Assembly (NCBI GenBank): GCA_030430205.1 | Contig: JAUIGE010000005.1 | Span: forward strand, 166,001 to 230,000 | Direction: 5' to 3' | DNA length: 64,000 nt | Source: Bacteroidia bacterium | GTDB lineage: Bacteria > Bacteroidota > Bacteroidia > J057 | Shown: one piece after another, positions 24,076-32,456 of the stretch | Layout: each line of letters begins with the position of its first letter | Numbering within the stretch: position 1 is the stretch's first letter | Translations under genes and position numbers: made by a program | Notes under the pieces: generated by a model | What the model was told of the DNA's origin: nothing | The model's database searches: none | Seen by the model: the letters and a program-made list of their open reading frames with translations, nothing else

Positions 24076-27012
24076 ATGAGCGCCATCCTCGAACAACTCA
24101 ATACACAAGCCAGTTCAGAGCCTCAAGTTACTGACCTTATTTGGTACAGTAATAAGAATACCTATCAGCGGGATCAGCAAGGGCGTTTGATAGGACTCAA
24201 CCTCTGTGGGCAGCAGCTTACGGACCGGCAAGCCCAGACCATCTTTGAGGAGGAAGACTTGTCGGCGCTTCAATCGCTGAATCTTAGTGAAAACGCATTG
24301 ACGGAATTGGTGATACCTGCGGAGGCGGCTTTGCTTCGCCATATTATTGTTAGTGAGAATAGTTCGCTGAAGCGTTTTTCATTTGAAGGTGCCTTACCTC
24401 TTTTAGAAACATTACATGCCAGCGAATGTGCGATAGAGCGTTTTGAATTACCTGATGGGATGGAAAATCTTCGTGTTCTGGATATGCGCAAGAACAAGCT
24501 TGCCGAAGTGACAATAGGCGGAAATTGCCCCCAACTCCAAAGTTTGCATGTGGGATCGAATGAATTGACACGTTTTAGTTTGCCTGCGGGTTTCGGCGAG
24601 TTATTGTATTTGTACCTATTGGATAATCAGATTGAAGAGGTGATTATCCATTCAAACTTGCCTAAAATTCATACCCTGCATCTTCGAAATAACCAGCTAC
24701 AGAAGCTCCCAGGCAACTTACTCTTTTTTGAGAATTTGGAGACTTTGTATCTGCATAATAATCCCTTACCAGATATTCCTAAGGCTTCTATTTCAAATGA
24801 CGAAAGGGGAAACTCATGGAGTGGGGTAAAAAGCTTTTTGCAAGAAGCGAAGAAAGGGACAATCATCAATGATCGGGTAAAGATCATTATCGTTGGAAAT
24901 GGGCGGGTAGGTAAAACATCGCTTTTTAAGCGATTGAAAGACATCCCCTTTAACAAAAAAGAAAAGTACACGCATGGGGTTCAGTTGGGAATGTTAGAAA
25001 AAGACAACCTACCCGATGTAAAGACAGCATCTCTCCAGGCAAATGTCTGGGATTTTGGCGGCCAGGAGATTTTTTATGCTACCCATCAGTTTTTTCTTAG
25101 TGAAGAAGCGCTGTATATTTTGGCCTGGACAGATGAGGAAAATGTAAAGGAACACCGGGAGCGGGATAAGGAAATCCTTCCTTTTGATGAGATATGGCGT
25201 AGCCGTGAATATTGGCTGGAAAATATTCGCTTGCATGGGAAAAATAGCCCTGTGCTGATGGTGCAAACACATTGCGACCAGAAAACAATTCCCCTTAATC
25301 AGGAATCATATAATCAGAAACCCTATTTCGCCGAATGCCTTGATTTCAGTGCCGCCAAAGACTATGGCTTACCCAAACTCAAAGATGTTATTTCATCCAG
25401 ACTCAATCAGGCCATTCCATTCTTAGGGAAAGAATTTCCGATTACTTACGATTCCGTCATTCAGGAAATTGAGAAGGAACGGAAAACCAATCCTACCATT
25501 ACCCTTGATAAATTTTACCTCATCTGTAGCCTAGGCGATATCGATAAAGGCGGTGAGGATGAGTTGTTGGCCTTTTTGAACAGAGCTGGAATCGTGGTGT
25601 ATTTCGATGTGCCCCAATTAAAGGAAGTTGTTTACATAGATCCGGACTGGCTGACCAATCAGGTCTATAGCCTGATCAATAATGACCTGAAGGCTTTCAA
25701 AGGCAGAATAACGCCAGCTTATCTTGAAAAAATATTCCTCAAATACACACCCATAGAGCGAGAACAATTCCTGGAGTTGCTCCAACGATTTGAATTGATT
25801 TTCGAAGAAGAAAATGATTCGGAAACTGTTTACATCGCGCCACAGTATCTGCCAGATAAGCTTGAAGGGGAGGCTAGAATATTCTTTGAAAGCTATCTGG
25901 AAGACATGAAACATGCCTTTACCTTTCGTTTCTCGAAGTTTATGCCCGACAATGTGATGATCAACTTTGTGAGTCGTTACGGTCCTTCTTCCCGAAAGAT
26001 TTATTGGAAGCATGGGCTGTTTTTAAGAAGCTCAACGGGCGCAAAAGGGATCGTTCGCTACGAAGAAAAGAAGAAAAGCCTTCATGTGTTTACGAATGCT
26101 ACTGAAAGCCAAGGGGCATTCCAACAGGAGATTTTACAGACATTTATAAAACTAAGCAAAAATGCAGATGCAGAACTATCACTTGATGGTCAGGTATTTG
26201 TTTCCTGGCAGGAATTGCAAAACCAGCAAAAGCTGGGGAATAAAAATATGTTGGCGATCGATGGAGAAACCAAAGTAGCAATTCAGGATTTTGAAGTACT
26301 ACAGGGTATGGGGCAACATCAAGAGTCATTTCGTGGAGCTAGGAAAATTCAACAACTGAAGGAGGAAAATTCAAGTGCTCAGCCGCAAGAAGTTAAAATT
26401 ATATCACAGTCAACAATTCCTTCATCAACTAAGATCCCCTCTAAAACTAAAATTTTATACATCGCAGCTAATCCTACAAATGAGTCACGACTTCAAACTG
26501 ATAAAGAACATCGTGTGCTGAAAGCAGTATTTGAACGCGGTAAAATGAGAGAAAAATTTGAGTTTTTACCCTCCCAATTTGCTGTCACCATTACAGAATT
26601 GATAAAAGCTTTGAATGCCAAGCCTGAAATAGTTCATTTTTCAGGACATGGAGGAAGAAAGGGTATTTATATTACTGATGAAAACAATAATGCCCAACAA
26701 TTAAATGCAGCGGCCTTGAAGAGGATATTCTCCAGACTTACAGGAGCTACCCGATTTGTCTTGCTAAATGCCTGTCTTACAGCAGAAAACGCGAGGGAAA
26801 TATCAAACTTTGGGATGTATGTGGTGGGGAATAATATGCCGATTTCGGATAAAGGAGCGATTAGTTTTTCTAAAGGCTTATACAACGGGCTAGGAGAAGG
26901 AAAGGACTTTCGGGAAGCATATGATGATGCGATTATTACCGTATTAGCTGATAGCCCACAAGATGCTGAGGTAATTGAAGTTTGGAAAGACGGGAAAAAA
27001 CTAGCATGGTAA
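24076..27012 (+). CDS. LRR-Roc-COR-like GTPase with C-terminal CHAT protease domain
   Basis: A 978-aa soluble protein. Residues about 55-250 are leucine-rich repeats (LQSLNLSENALTEL, LHTLHLRNNQL-type units). About 270-440 form a Roc GTPase: P-loop GNGRVGKT (274-281, Lys280), switch DFGGQE (326-331), base motif THCD (398-401). About 440-700 look like a COR dimerisation region. After a low-complexity linker, about 795-978 form a CHAT (caspase-HetF) domain with the catalytic pair His858 (HFSGHG) and Cys900 (LNAC). The layout suggests that ligand sensing by LRRs and GTP switching control proteolysis, as in bacterial conflict or programmed-death systems. It ends 20 bp before a third SUMF1-fold gene and follows a DGR, so partnership with SUMF1 proteins is inferred. 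Confidence 0.9.
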   Translation: MSAILEQLNTQASSEPQVTDLIWYSNKNTYQRDQQGRLIGLNLCGQQLTDRQAQTIFEEEDLSALQSLNLSENALTELVIPAEAALLRHIIVSENSSLKRFSFEGALPLLETLHASECAIERFELPDGMENLRVLDMRKNKLAEVTIGGNCPQLQSLHVGSNELTRFSLPAGFGELLYLYLLDNQIEEVIIHSNLPKIHTLHLRNNQLQKLPGNLLFFENLETLYLHNNPLPDIPKASISNDERGNSWSGVKSFLQEAKKGTIINDRVKIIIVGNGRVGKTSLFKRLKDIPFNKKEKYTHGVQLGMLEKDNLPDVKTASLQANVWDFGGQEIFYATHQFFLSEEALYILAWTDEENVKEHRERDKEILPFDEIWRSREYWLENIRLHGKNSPVLMVQTHCDQKTIPLNQESYNQKPYFAECLDFSAAKDYGLPKLKDVISSRLNQAIPFLGKEFPITYDSVIQEIEKERKTNPTITLDKFYLICSLGDIDKGGEDELLAFLNRAGIVVYFDVPQLKEVVYIDPDWLTNQVYSLINNDLKAFKGRITPAYLEKIFLKYTPIEREQFLELLQRFELIFEEENDSETVYIAPQYLPDKLEGEARIFFESYLEDMKHAFTFRFSKFMPDNVMINFVSRYGPSSRKIYWKHGLFLRSSTGAKGIVRYEEKKKSLHVFTNATESQGAFQQEILQTFIKLSKNADAELSLDGQVFVSWQELQNQQKLGNKNMLAIDGETKVAIQDFEVLQGMGQHQESFRGARKIQQLKEENSSAQPQEVKIISQSTIPSSTKIPSKTKILYIAANPTNESRLQTDKEHRVLKAVFERGKMREKFEFLPSQFAVTITELIKALNAKPEIVHFSGHGGRKGIYITDENNNAQQLNAAALKRIFSRLTGATRFVLLNACLTAENAREISNFGMYVVGNNMPISDKGAISFSKGLYNGLGEGKDFREAYDDAIITVLADSPQDAEVIEVWKDGKKLAW

Positions 27013-27032
27013 ACGATTTATTTTTTTTTAAC

Positions 27033-27779
27033 ATGCTCACTCATATCCATATCCAAGAATTACCCAATGGTATTTCCTTTCCCATGTGCCTTGTGAAGGG
27101 CGGCACCTTCCTCATGGGCAGCGAAGCCCCCGAAGCCTGGGATCGTGAAAAACCCATCCACCAGGTCCAATTGGACAATTTCTACATCGGCCAATTTCCG
27201 GTCACGCAAGCTGTTTGGAAAGCAATCATGGGTGCGAACAATAACCCTTCCTATTTCAAAGGCGACCAACGGCCGGTAGAAACAGTAAGTTGGGAAGATT
27301 GTCGGAAGTTTATCCTAAAACTGAATCAGGAAGTAAAAGACAGCTTATTTCCTGGCTATGCCTATCGTCTACCCACAGAAGCGGAATGGGAGTATGCTGC
27401 CAGAGGTGGGCAGTTAAGTAAGGGGTATAGCTATGCGGGGAGTAATAAATTGAAAGAAGTGGGCTGGTACGCCGAAAACACTGATGGCGAGACCAAGCAT
27501 GTAGGTCAGCTTCAACCTAATGAGTTGGGGCTTTATGATATGAGTGGGAATATATTTGAGTGGTGTTGGAATAGATATGTTGGATATCAACAAAATACTA
27601 GCGAATTCTTGATGAAAAACCATGGAGGTTTAGAAATGAGTGACTGGCGCGTCTTACGCGGCGGATACTGGAGTATCACTTCTCTGAATTGCCGTTCCAC
27701 TTACCGCGATAAGGGCAGGTTGGACTATCAGGACAACCATTTAGGCTTCCGTCTAGTCTTGTCCCCCTCCAAGATTTGA
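27033..27779 (+). CDS. Third SUMF1/FGE-fold protein, possible former DGR target
   Basis: A 248-aa relative of the two DGR targets ([41 protein letters not shown]). The start at 27033 is chosen because MLTHIHIQEL aligns with the opening of both targets; an earlier in-frame ATG (26982) lies inside the CHAT gene. It lacks the roughly 30-residue insert found in the middle of the targets. Its tail (about 27634-27767) aligns with the template but differs at G, C and T sites as well as at A, and only a 12-base GTCTTGTCCCCC survives exactly, so the present template does not serve it. Being 20 bp behind the CHAT gene, it is probably that protein's operon partner. Confidence 0.85.
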   Translation: MLTHIHIQELPNGISFPMCLVKGGTFLMGSEAPEAWDREKPIHQVQLDNFYIGQFPVTQAVWKAIMGANNNPSYFKGDQRPVETVSWEDCRKFILKLNQEVKDSLFPGYAYRLPTEAEWEYAARGGQLSKGYSYAGSNKLKEVGWYAENTDGETKHVGQLQPNELGLYDMSGNIFEWCWNRYVGYQQNTSEFLMKNHGGLEMSDWRVLRGGYWSITSLNCRSTYRDKGRLDYQDNHLGFRLVLSPSKI

Positions 27780-27784
27780 TCCGA

Positions 27785-27803
27785 GGTCAGCAGAGAGCTG
27801 ACC
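27785..27803 (+). promoter_or_regulatory. Short perfect hairpin after the third SUMF1 gene
   Basis: GGTCAGC, loop AGAGA, GCTGACC: a 7-bp stem 5 bp after the stop codon. It occupies the place of the post-VR hairpins of the two active targets and resembles the short stem described after VR in the BPP-1 DGR. No T-run follows, so a terminator is less likely. Confidence 0.45.
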
Positions 27804-27876
27804 AGAGGGAGGAGTTCTGGGTTTTTGAGCCTGCTCAGGAATGAGGTCAAATGGCTATATGCCAATTTCCCTTTTC

Positions 27877-28070
27877 GTTGGGACATTTTGCAACTGTCCC
27901 AACCATATCAAACAGTTTTCAACTGTTATCTCAACTGAAAAAATCTCATTTTTCTTTTCCAGTGGGAACGGCTGCAAGTCGTTCCCACAATGTACCTGCA
28001 AAAATGAAATTTTTGCACACGAAACTTCCCCCTCTTTGCCTCAGAGAGGGGGAAAAGAAGGGGGGTGAGT
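27877..28070. repeat. Palindrome-rich intergenic region, diverged copy C of the DUF559-flanking repeat
   Basis: It contains hairpins at 27877-27903 (9 bp) and 27962-27988 (9 bp), TGCAAAAATGAAATTTTTGCA near 27997-28017, and a CCCCCTCT/AGAGGGGG pair at about 28029-28052, followed by GGGGTGAGT. The order of elements matches the repeats beside the DUF559 gene, with the first hairpins replaced. No gene is seen in 27804-28076. Confidence 0.6.
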
Positions 28071-28076
28071 CCACAG

Positions 28077-29699
28077 CTACCGAACAATAACCCGCTCCGC
28101 CCTAACCCGTTCCCCATCCACCCCCAAAACCACCAAATACGTCCCTTCGGCTAACGCCCCTGCCCCATCAAAAACAAGCTTATGCTTTCCCGGAGAAAAC
28201 CACCCATCAGCAACTACAGCCACCTTTCTGCCCTCCAAATCAAAAACCTCCAGGGTGATCTTTGAGGCCTTCTCCAACCTCAAATTAAAATACACCCGAT
28301 CCACCACCGGATTCGGATACACCGCCATCGGCGATGAGAGAATTCGATCCGCAATCCCTCCGGTATTCGCACCCGAATCCGGACACACACAGGCCTGCCT
28401 GCGGATGTCCCGCCGAAACATCGGCCAGGCCGGCCCGCTACCCGGCCCCACAGAAATGGCGTAAGCACGCCCATAATTCCCCTGAATATTCGGGTATTTC
28501 GCCTGGCCTCCGACGACAAAGACGTCGAGATCGCCGTCGAGATCGAAGTCGGCGATAAGGGGTCCATGATCTATTTCGAGGGTATCGCCATAATGCGCCT
28601 GCAAGTCAATGGACCATTGCTCCGAGCCATCGGGGCCGTGCAGGCCGATGAGCTGCCCTTTGCTTGTCCCAAAGACAATATCGAGCGTATCATCGCCATT
28701 GAGGTCGCTGATGGCCACGCCACGGAAGGATTGACCATAACTGGGGATGGTATAGCTCCATTTGAATTGGCCTGTATGGCTCAGGCAAACCACCGTCCAG
28801 GCATCAATCATGATGATGTCAAGGAAGCCGTCTTTATCGACATCGGCGATAGAGGTAGGCGCGCCGATGTAAAAAGGATTGGCACGGCTATATTGCCAGG
28901 CAAGGCTACCATCCTCGGAGTTGAGGCAGTAGACTGTGCCGTCATAAGAGCCGATCACGATTTCATTTTTTCCATCTCCGTCCAGGTCAGCATAGGAAGC
29001 GCCATGGTACATGACATGGCCAGGCAGGCTGCTGGTCCACAGCGTATCACGCGTATCAGAGCGAAAGCAAAAAATGCGATGATCGCTGCCAAAATTCCAG
29101 TTAGCAACGATAAAATCAGGTACAGTATCCTGGTTGACATCCATCACGATGGGCGCTGTTTGTATCCAGGAATTGAGGTCTACGGGTAGTTCCCAGGCTT
29201 TTGAACCGTCATGGTTCAGGCAGAGCACATATCCGCCAAATTCTCCATGGATGATTTCCATTTCGGGATCATTGTCCAGGTTGGCGATGACGGGAGGGGA
29301 GTCTGAGCCTCGCATGGGAGTGCTCCATTGTTGGCGGCCCGTATAGCCGTTGAAGCAAAATGTGGTAGGATTACAGGAGCCTGGGATGATCACATCCAGG
29401 GTATCATCACCATTGATATCGTAGATGGTGGGGGCGACATCTCCGCAGCCTCCCAGGTCCTTTTTCCAGTGAAGAGAACCATCATGGGCATTGAGGCAGT
29501 GTGCCCAACCGTCATTTCGGTAGGTGCTGAATACAATCTCCAGCGTATCGTCCATGTCCAAATCCGCCGCCGCTGCCTGGCCAAAAGCGGCATCGTCGAC
29601 ATCATACCACCACATGATTTGTGGAGTTTGGGCTTTTGTCATTTTCCCCAGGAAAATCAGGCAAGAAATGAAGGCGAAAAGGGAGCGTAGGTTTTTCAT
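28077..29699 (-). CDS. Secreted VCBS/FG-GAP-like propeller protein with T9SS sorting domain
   Basis: A 540-aa exported protein. The start ATG ending at 29699 gives a proper leader (MKNLRSLFAFISCLIFLG); the open frame continues upstream but without leader character. The body has repeated calcium-loop motifs (DLDMDDTLEIVFS, DINGDDTLDVIIPG, DLNGDDTLDIVFG, DLDGDLDVFVVGG) alternating with HDGSLHW / EDGSLAW strands, as in FG-GAP/VCBS propellers. The tail VYPNPVVDRVYF ... LAEGTYLVVL is a Por sorting signal. It is a predicted calcium-binding surface or released protein; ligand unknown. It is monocistronic, with a repeat-rich region downstream. Confidence 0.85.
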   Translation of the reverse strand: MKNLRSLFAFISCLIFLGKMTKAQTPQIMWWYDVDDAAFGQAAAADLDMDDTLEIVFSTYRNDGWAHCLNAHDGSLHWKKDLGGCGDVAPTIYDINGDDTLDVIIPGSCNPTTFCFNGYTGRQQWSTPMRGSDSPPVIANLDNDPEMEIIHGEFGGYVLCLNHDGSKAWELPVDLNSWIQTAPIVMDVNQDTVPDFIVANWNFGSDHRIFCFRSDTRDTLWTSSLPGHVMYHGASYADLDGDGKNEIVIGSYDGTVYCLNSEDGSLAWQYSRANPFYIGAPTSIADVDKDGFLDIIMIDAWTVVCLSHTGQFKWSYTIPSYGQSFRGVAISDLNGDDTLDIVFGTSKGQLIGLHGPDGSEQWSIDLQAHYGDTLEIDHGPLIADFDLDGDLDVFVVGGQAKYPNIQGNYGRAYAISVGPGSGPAWPMFRRDIRRQACVCPDSGANTGGIADRILSSPMAVYPNPVVDRVYFNLRLEKASKITLEVFDLEGRKVAVVADGWFSPGKHKLVFDGAGALAEGTYLVVLGVDGERVRAERVIVR

Positions 29700-29920
29700 T
29701 GCACACAGTTTTATAAGCTCAATATACCCTTTTATAAAATGGAGCGCCAATCCAGAAAACCACTTTATCAGCTTGCTCAGACAATTTGACACTCCCGCTG
29801 ACAGTTATGATGAGTTAGGTATGGCAGAATTCTGTCACATTGTCATTTTTTCTGAAATTGGTATATGACTTGAATATTTACAGCTACAATAATCATTGTT
29901 TAACCTTAAAATTTTGAGTC

Positions 29921-30364
29921 ATGTTAACAGTAAAAAAGAATTTGCTTCCAACTGTCTCAAAGCTTTTTGAAGACGATTGGAATTCCATGCTAAACTGGAA
30001 TAACCACCATTTTTCCGGTTCAAGGGCCGCTTTTCCTCCCGCCAACATCAAGGAATCGGCTGAGGCATTCCAGGTAGAAATGATCCTTCCGGGCATGAGT
30101 AAAGAAGATATTCAGGTAGAAATTGCGAATAATCTTCTCCTTGTCAAGGGTGAAAAAAAGCTGAATACAGAGGAGCAGGAAACGGAAAACTACACCCACC
30201 AGGAATTTTCCTACCAGACATTTCAGCGTTCCTTTAACCTGAATCACAACCTTATCGATACAAATCTGATAGAGGCGAAGTGTGAGAATGGGATGCTCAT
30301 CCTGACCTTACCCAAAAAGGAGGAAGCGAAAGAAAAACCACCAAGGATTATCAGTATTTCTTAA
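29921..30364 (+). CDS. Small heat-shock protein, Hsp20 / alpha-crystallin family
   Basis: A 147-aa ATP-independent holdase that keeps unfolding proteins soluble. Residues about 40-135 form an alpha-crystallin domain: PPANIKES, a Bacteroidota-style start; AFQVEMILPGMSKEDIQVEI; and the closing strand CENGMLILTLPKKE. The N-terminal 40 residues are variable, as usual, and the family C-terminal I-x-I anchor is seen as IISIS. A strong terminator follows, and the Do-type protease gene lies just beyond, so the two form a protein-quality-control neighbourhood with separate transcripts. Confidence 0.93.
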   Translation: MLTVKKNLLPTVSKLFEDDWNSMLNWNNHHFSGSRAAFPPANIKESAEAFQVEMILPGMSKEDIQVEIANNLLLVKGEKKLNTEEQETENYTHQEFSYQTFQRSFNLNHNLIDTNLIEAKCENGMLILTLPKKEEAKEKPPRIISIS

Positions 30365-30388
30365 TCTGTATTTGCCTTAGTCATGCTT

Positions 30389-30413
30389 TACGAAGGGGTT
30401 TTTCCCCTTCGTA
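30389..30413 (+). terminator. Intrinsic terminator after hsp20
   Basis: A perfect 10-bp stem (30389-30398 with 30404-30413) with loop TTTTT lies 25 bp after the hsp20 stop. It separates hsp20 from the protease gene. Confidence 0.7.
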
Positions 30414-30457
30414 ATATTGATTTTCTCTATTTTATAACCCCAAATGATACGATAAAG

Positions 30458-31981
30458 ATGAACAAAAACCTTTTTTATTCAGGCTTAATTGCTATCGTAA
30501 TTAGCCTGGGCAGCATGGGCTTATTTGCAAGCCTGTATAAAAATGAAAAAACGATAAAAGTAGAACACGTGCAGGCCACACCTGCCCAAAGGGCCCTATA
30601 TTCGGTAGATCAGGATGGAAATATAGTCCCGCTTGATTTCAATCAAACAGCAGAAAAAGTGCTGGAGACGGTAGTCTATATCAAATCCACTCAGCTTTAT
30701 AGTGCTTCCTCCCAACCACATTCATACCCAAACATCCCGGCACCTTTTCGCGATTTTTTCGGAGAGGAATTTGACAGCTTTTTTGGTCCGCGCTTTCGCT
30801 TTGAGACTCCCCGCTCAGCTCCCGGACAATCACCCGCCAGGGTGGGGACTGGCTCTGGAGTGATCATCAGTGAAGACGGCTATATCGTGACCAACAACCA
30901 CGTCATCGCAAATGCGGATGATATCGAGGTGACCTTGCACGATAACCGTAACTATAAGGGAACGGTCATCGGAACAGACCCTTCTACGGATCTGGCGTTG
31001 ATTCAGATCAAGGAAAAACAGCTGCCTAAGCTAGCTTTTCGTGATGCCGATGATGTCAAGGTAGGGCAATGGGTTTTGGCTGTGGGTAATCCCATGGGAC
31101 TCAATTCTACGGTCACGGCAGGCATCGTAAGTGCCAAAGGAAGGAGTATCAATATACTGAAGGACAAATATGCGGTTGAAAACTTCATCCAGACTGATGC
31201 TGCCATCAATCCTGGCAACAGCGGTGGAGCCCTGGTCGACCTGGATGGTAGCCTTATAGGCATCAATACAGCCATTGCCAGCCCTACGGGCACTTTTGCT
31301 GGCTATGGTTTTGCTGTTCCCTCAGATATAGTGGAGAAAGTTGTCAGGGACCTGTTGGAATATGGCGTGGTTCAACGCGGCGTTCTGGGAGTTATGATCA
31401 GGACGGTAGATGGCAATTTGGCTAAAGAAAAGACGCTCAAAATTAACCAGGGAGTATATGTAGATAGTTTGCTTGAAAATAGCGCTGCCGCCAAATCCGG
31501 AATCGAGTCCGGGGATGTCATTGTCAAGGTAAATGGCAAAGATATTCACACTTCAGCCGAGCTTCAGGGTGCTATAGCGCAGCATCGACCCGGCGAGGAG
31601 GTGACTATAGAAGTCAATCGGGGAGGTCGGCAAATGTCTTTCCAGGTTATTCTGAATAACCCGGAAGGCAATACCAGCCTGGCTACCAAAGAGAAAAGGG
31701 AAGTACTTCAGCTCCTGGGAGTTGAGTTGGAGGAGGTAGATAAAGAGCTGGCAAAAAAGCTGGAAATCAAAGGAGGCGTAAAAGTAACTGAACTTTTCCC
31801 AGGCAAACTCAAAAGGGAAACCCAAATCCGCAAAGGCTTTATCATCACCAAAGTAGATGGAAAAAGCATCAGGAATGTAGAAGAGGTCGTCAAACTCCTG
31901 GAAGAAAAGAAAGGAGGCATAATGTTGGAAGGCGTATACGAAGATGCTTTGGGAGAATTCTATTATGCCTTTGGGCTGTAG
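30458..31981 (+). CDS. Do/HtrA family periplasmic serine protease
   Basis: A 507-aa envelope protease-chaperone that degrades misfolded periplasmic proteins. The start at 30458 gives an N-terminal anchor or leader (YSGLIAIVISLGSMGLF); an upstream in-frame start would run through the hsp20 terminator and is rejected. The trypsin-like domain carries the triad His148 (TNNHVI), Asp178 (STDLALI) and Ser255 (GNSGGAL). Two PDZ domains follow (about 300-385 with GVLGVMIR, and about 415-500). The linker near residues 85-125 is rich in Pro, Phe and Ser, as in other Bacteroidota Do proteases. All catalytic residues are present. Confidence 0.93.
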   Translation: MNKNLFYSGLIAIVISLGSMGLFASLYKNEKTIKVEHVQATPAQRALYSVDQDGNIVPLDFNQTAEKVLETVVYIKSTQLYSASSQPHSYPNIPAPFRDFFGEEFDSFFGPRFRFETPRSAPGQSPARVGTGSGVIISEDGYIVTNNHVIANADDIEVTLHDNRNYKGTVIGTDPSTDLALIQIKEKQLPKLAFRDADDVKVGQWVLAVGNPMGLNSTVTAGIVSAKGRSINILKDKYAVENFIQTDAAINPGNSGGALVDLDGSLIGINTAIASPTGTFAGYGFAVPSDIVEKVVRDLLEYGVVQRGVLGVMIRTVDGNLAKEKTLKINQGVYVDSLLENSAAAKSGIESGDVIVKVNGKDIHTSAELQGAIAQHRPGEEVTIEVNRGGRQMSFQVILNNPEGNTSLATKEKREVLQLLGVELEEVDKELAKKLEIKGGVKVTELFPGKLKRETQIRKGFIITKVDGKSIRNVEEVVKLLEEKKGGIMLEGVYEDALGEFYYAFGL

Positions 31982-32034
31982 GCCGCCAGCAGATCGAAAG
32001 CAAATAGCAAATTTTCAATCACCCATAACCTAAA

Positions 32035-32379
32035 ATGATTATGCAATATCAAACAGGATTTCAAAGTTTTCAGCCCGAAGCCCATGATCGTTTAAAAATA
32101 TGGAATGATATTTTGGTGCAGGCAGCCAAAGACCTGGCCACCTTTACAGAGTATGGAATCTATGCCCGCTTTATATCCTCTTTGGCGCTGAAGTGTGAAG
32201 AGTATGAGGGGCTCAAAAATCAAAATAAGTATACCGAAAGGCTGTATATATTGGAAAAGGAAATAGAGGCGGGAATAGAGCATATTTGCAGGACAGCCCA
32301 TAAAATATGGCAGGAAAAACCTTCAAAAAGGAGGGTTTATTCCAGGGAATTGGATCAAAAACCGCTTCTTTATTCTTAG
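32035..32379 (+). CDS. Small helical protein of unknown function
   Basis: A 114-aa, mostly helical, charged protein without signal peptide or membrane segment. The central part (DILVQAAKDLATFTEYGIYARFISSLALKCEEYE) could form two amphipathic helices, followed by a basic tail. I do not recognise the family. It begins 53 bp after the Do protease stop on the same strand and ends before a bidirectional-looking hairpin, so it may be read through from the protease. ATG at 32035 and an in-frame ATG two codons later are both possible starts. Confidence 0.55.
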   Translation: MIMQYQTGFQSFQPEAHDRLKIWNDILVQAAKDLATFTEYGIYARFISSLALKCEEYEGLKNQNKYTERLYILEKEIEAGIEHICRTAHKIWQEKPSKRRVYSRELDQKPLLYS

Positions 32380-32405
32380 GATTCCGGGCCCTTTGGGGCA
32401 AGGAT

Positions 32406-32440
32406 AAGGTGTGTCCTGTTCAATAGGCCACACCTTTTTG
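32406..32440. terminator. Intrinsic terminator between convergent genes
   Basis: An 8-bp stem AAGGTGTG/CACACCTT (32406-32413 with 32429-32436), extended by three inner pairs, is followed on the plus strand by a T-run. It sits between the small helical gene (plus) and oadB (minus). Confidence 0.65.
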
Positions 32441-32456
32441 CTTTTGTGAAAAATGG

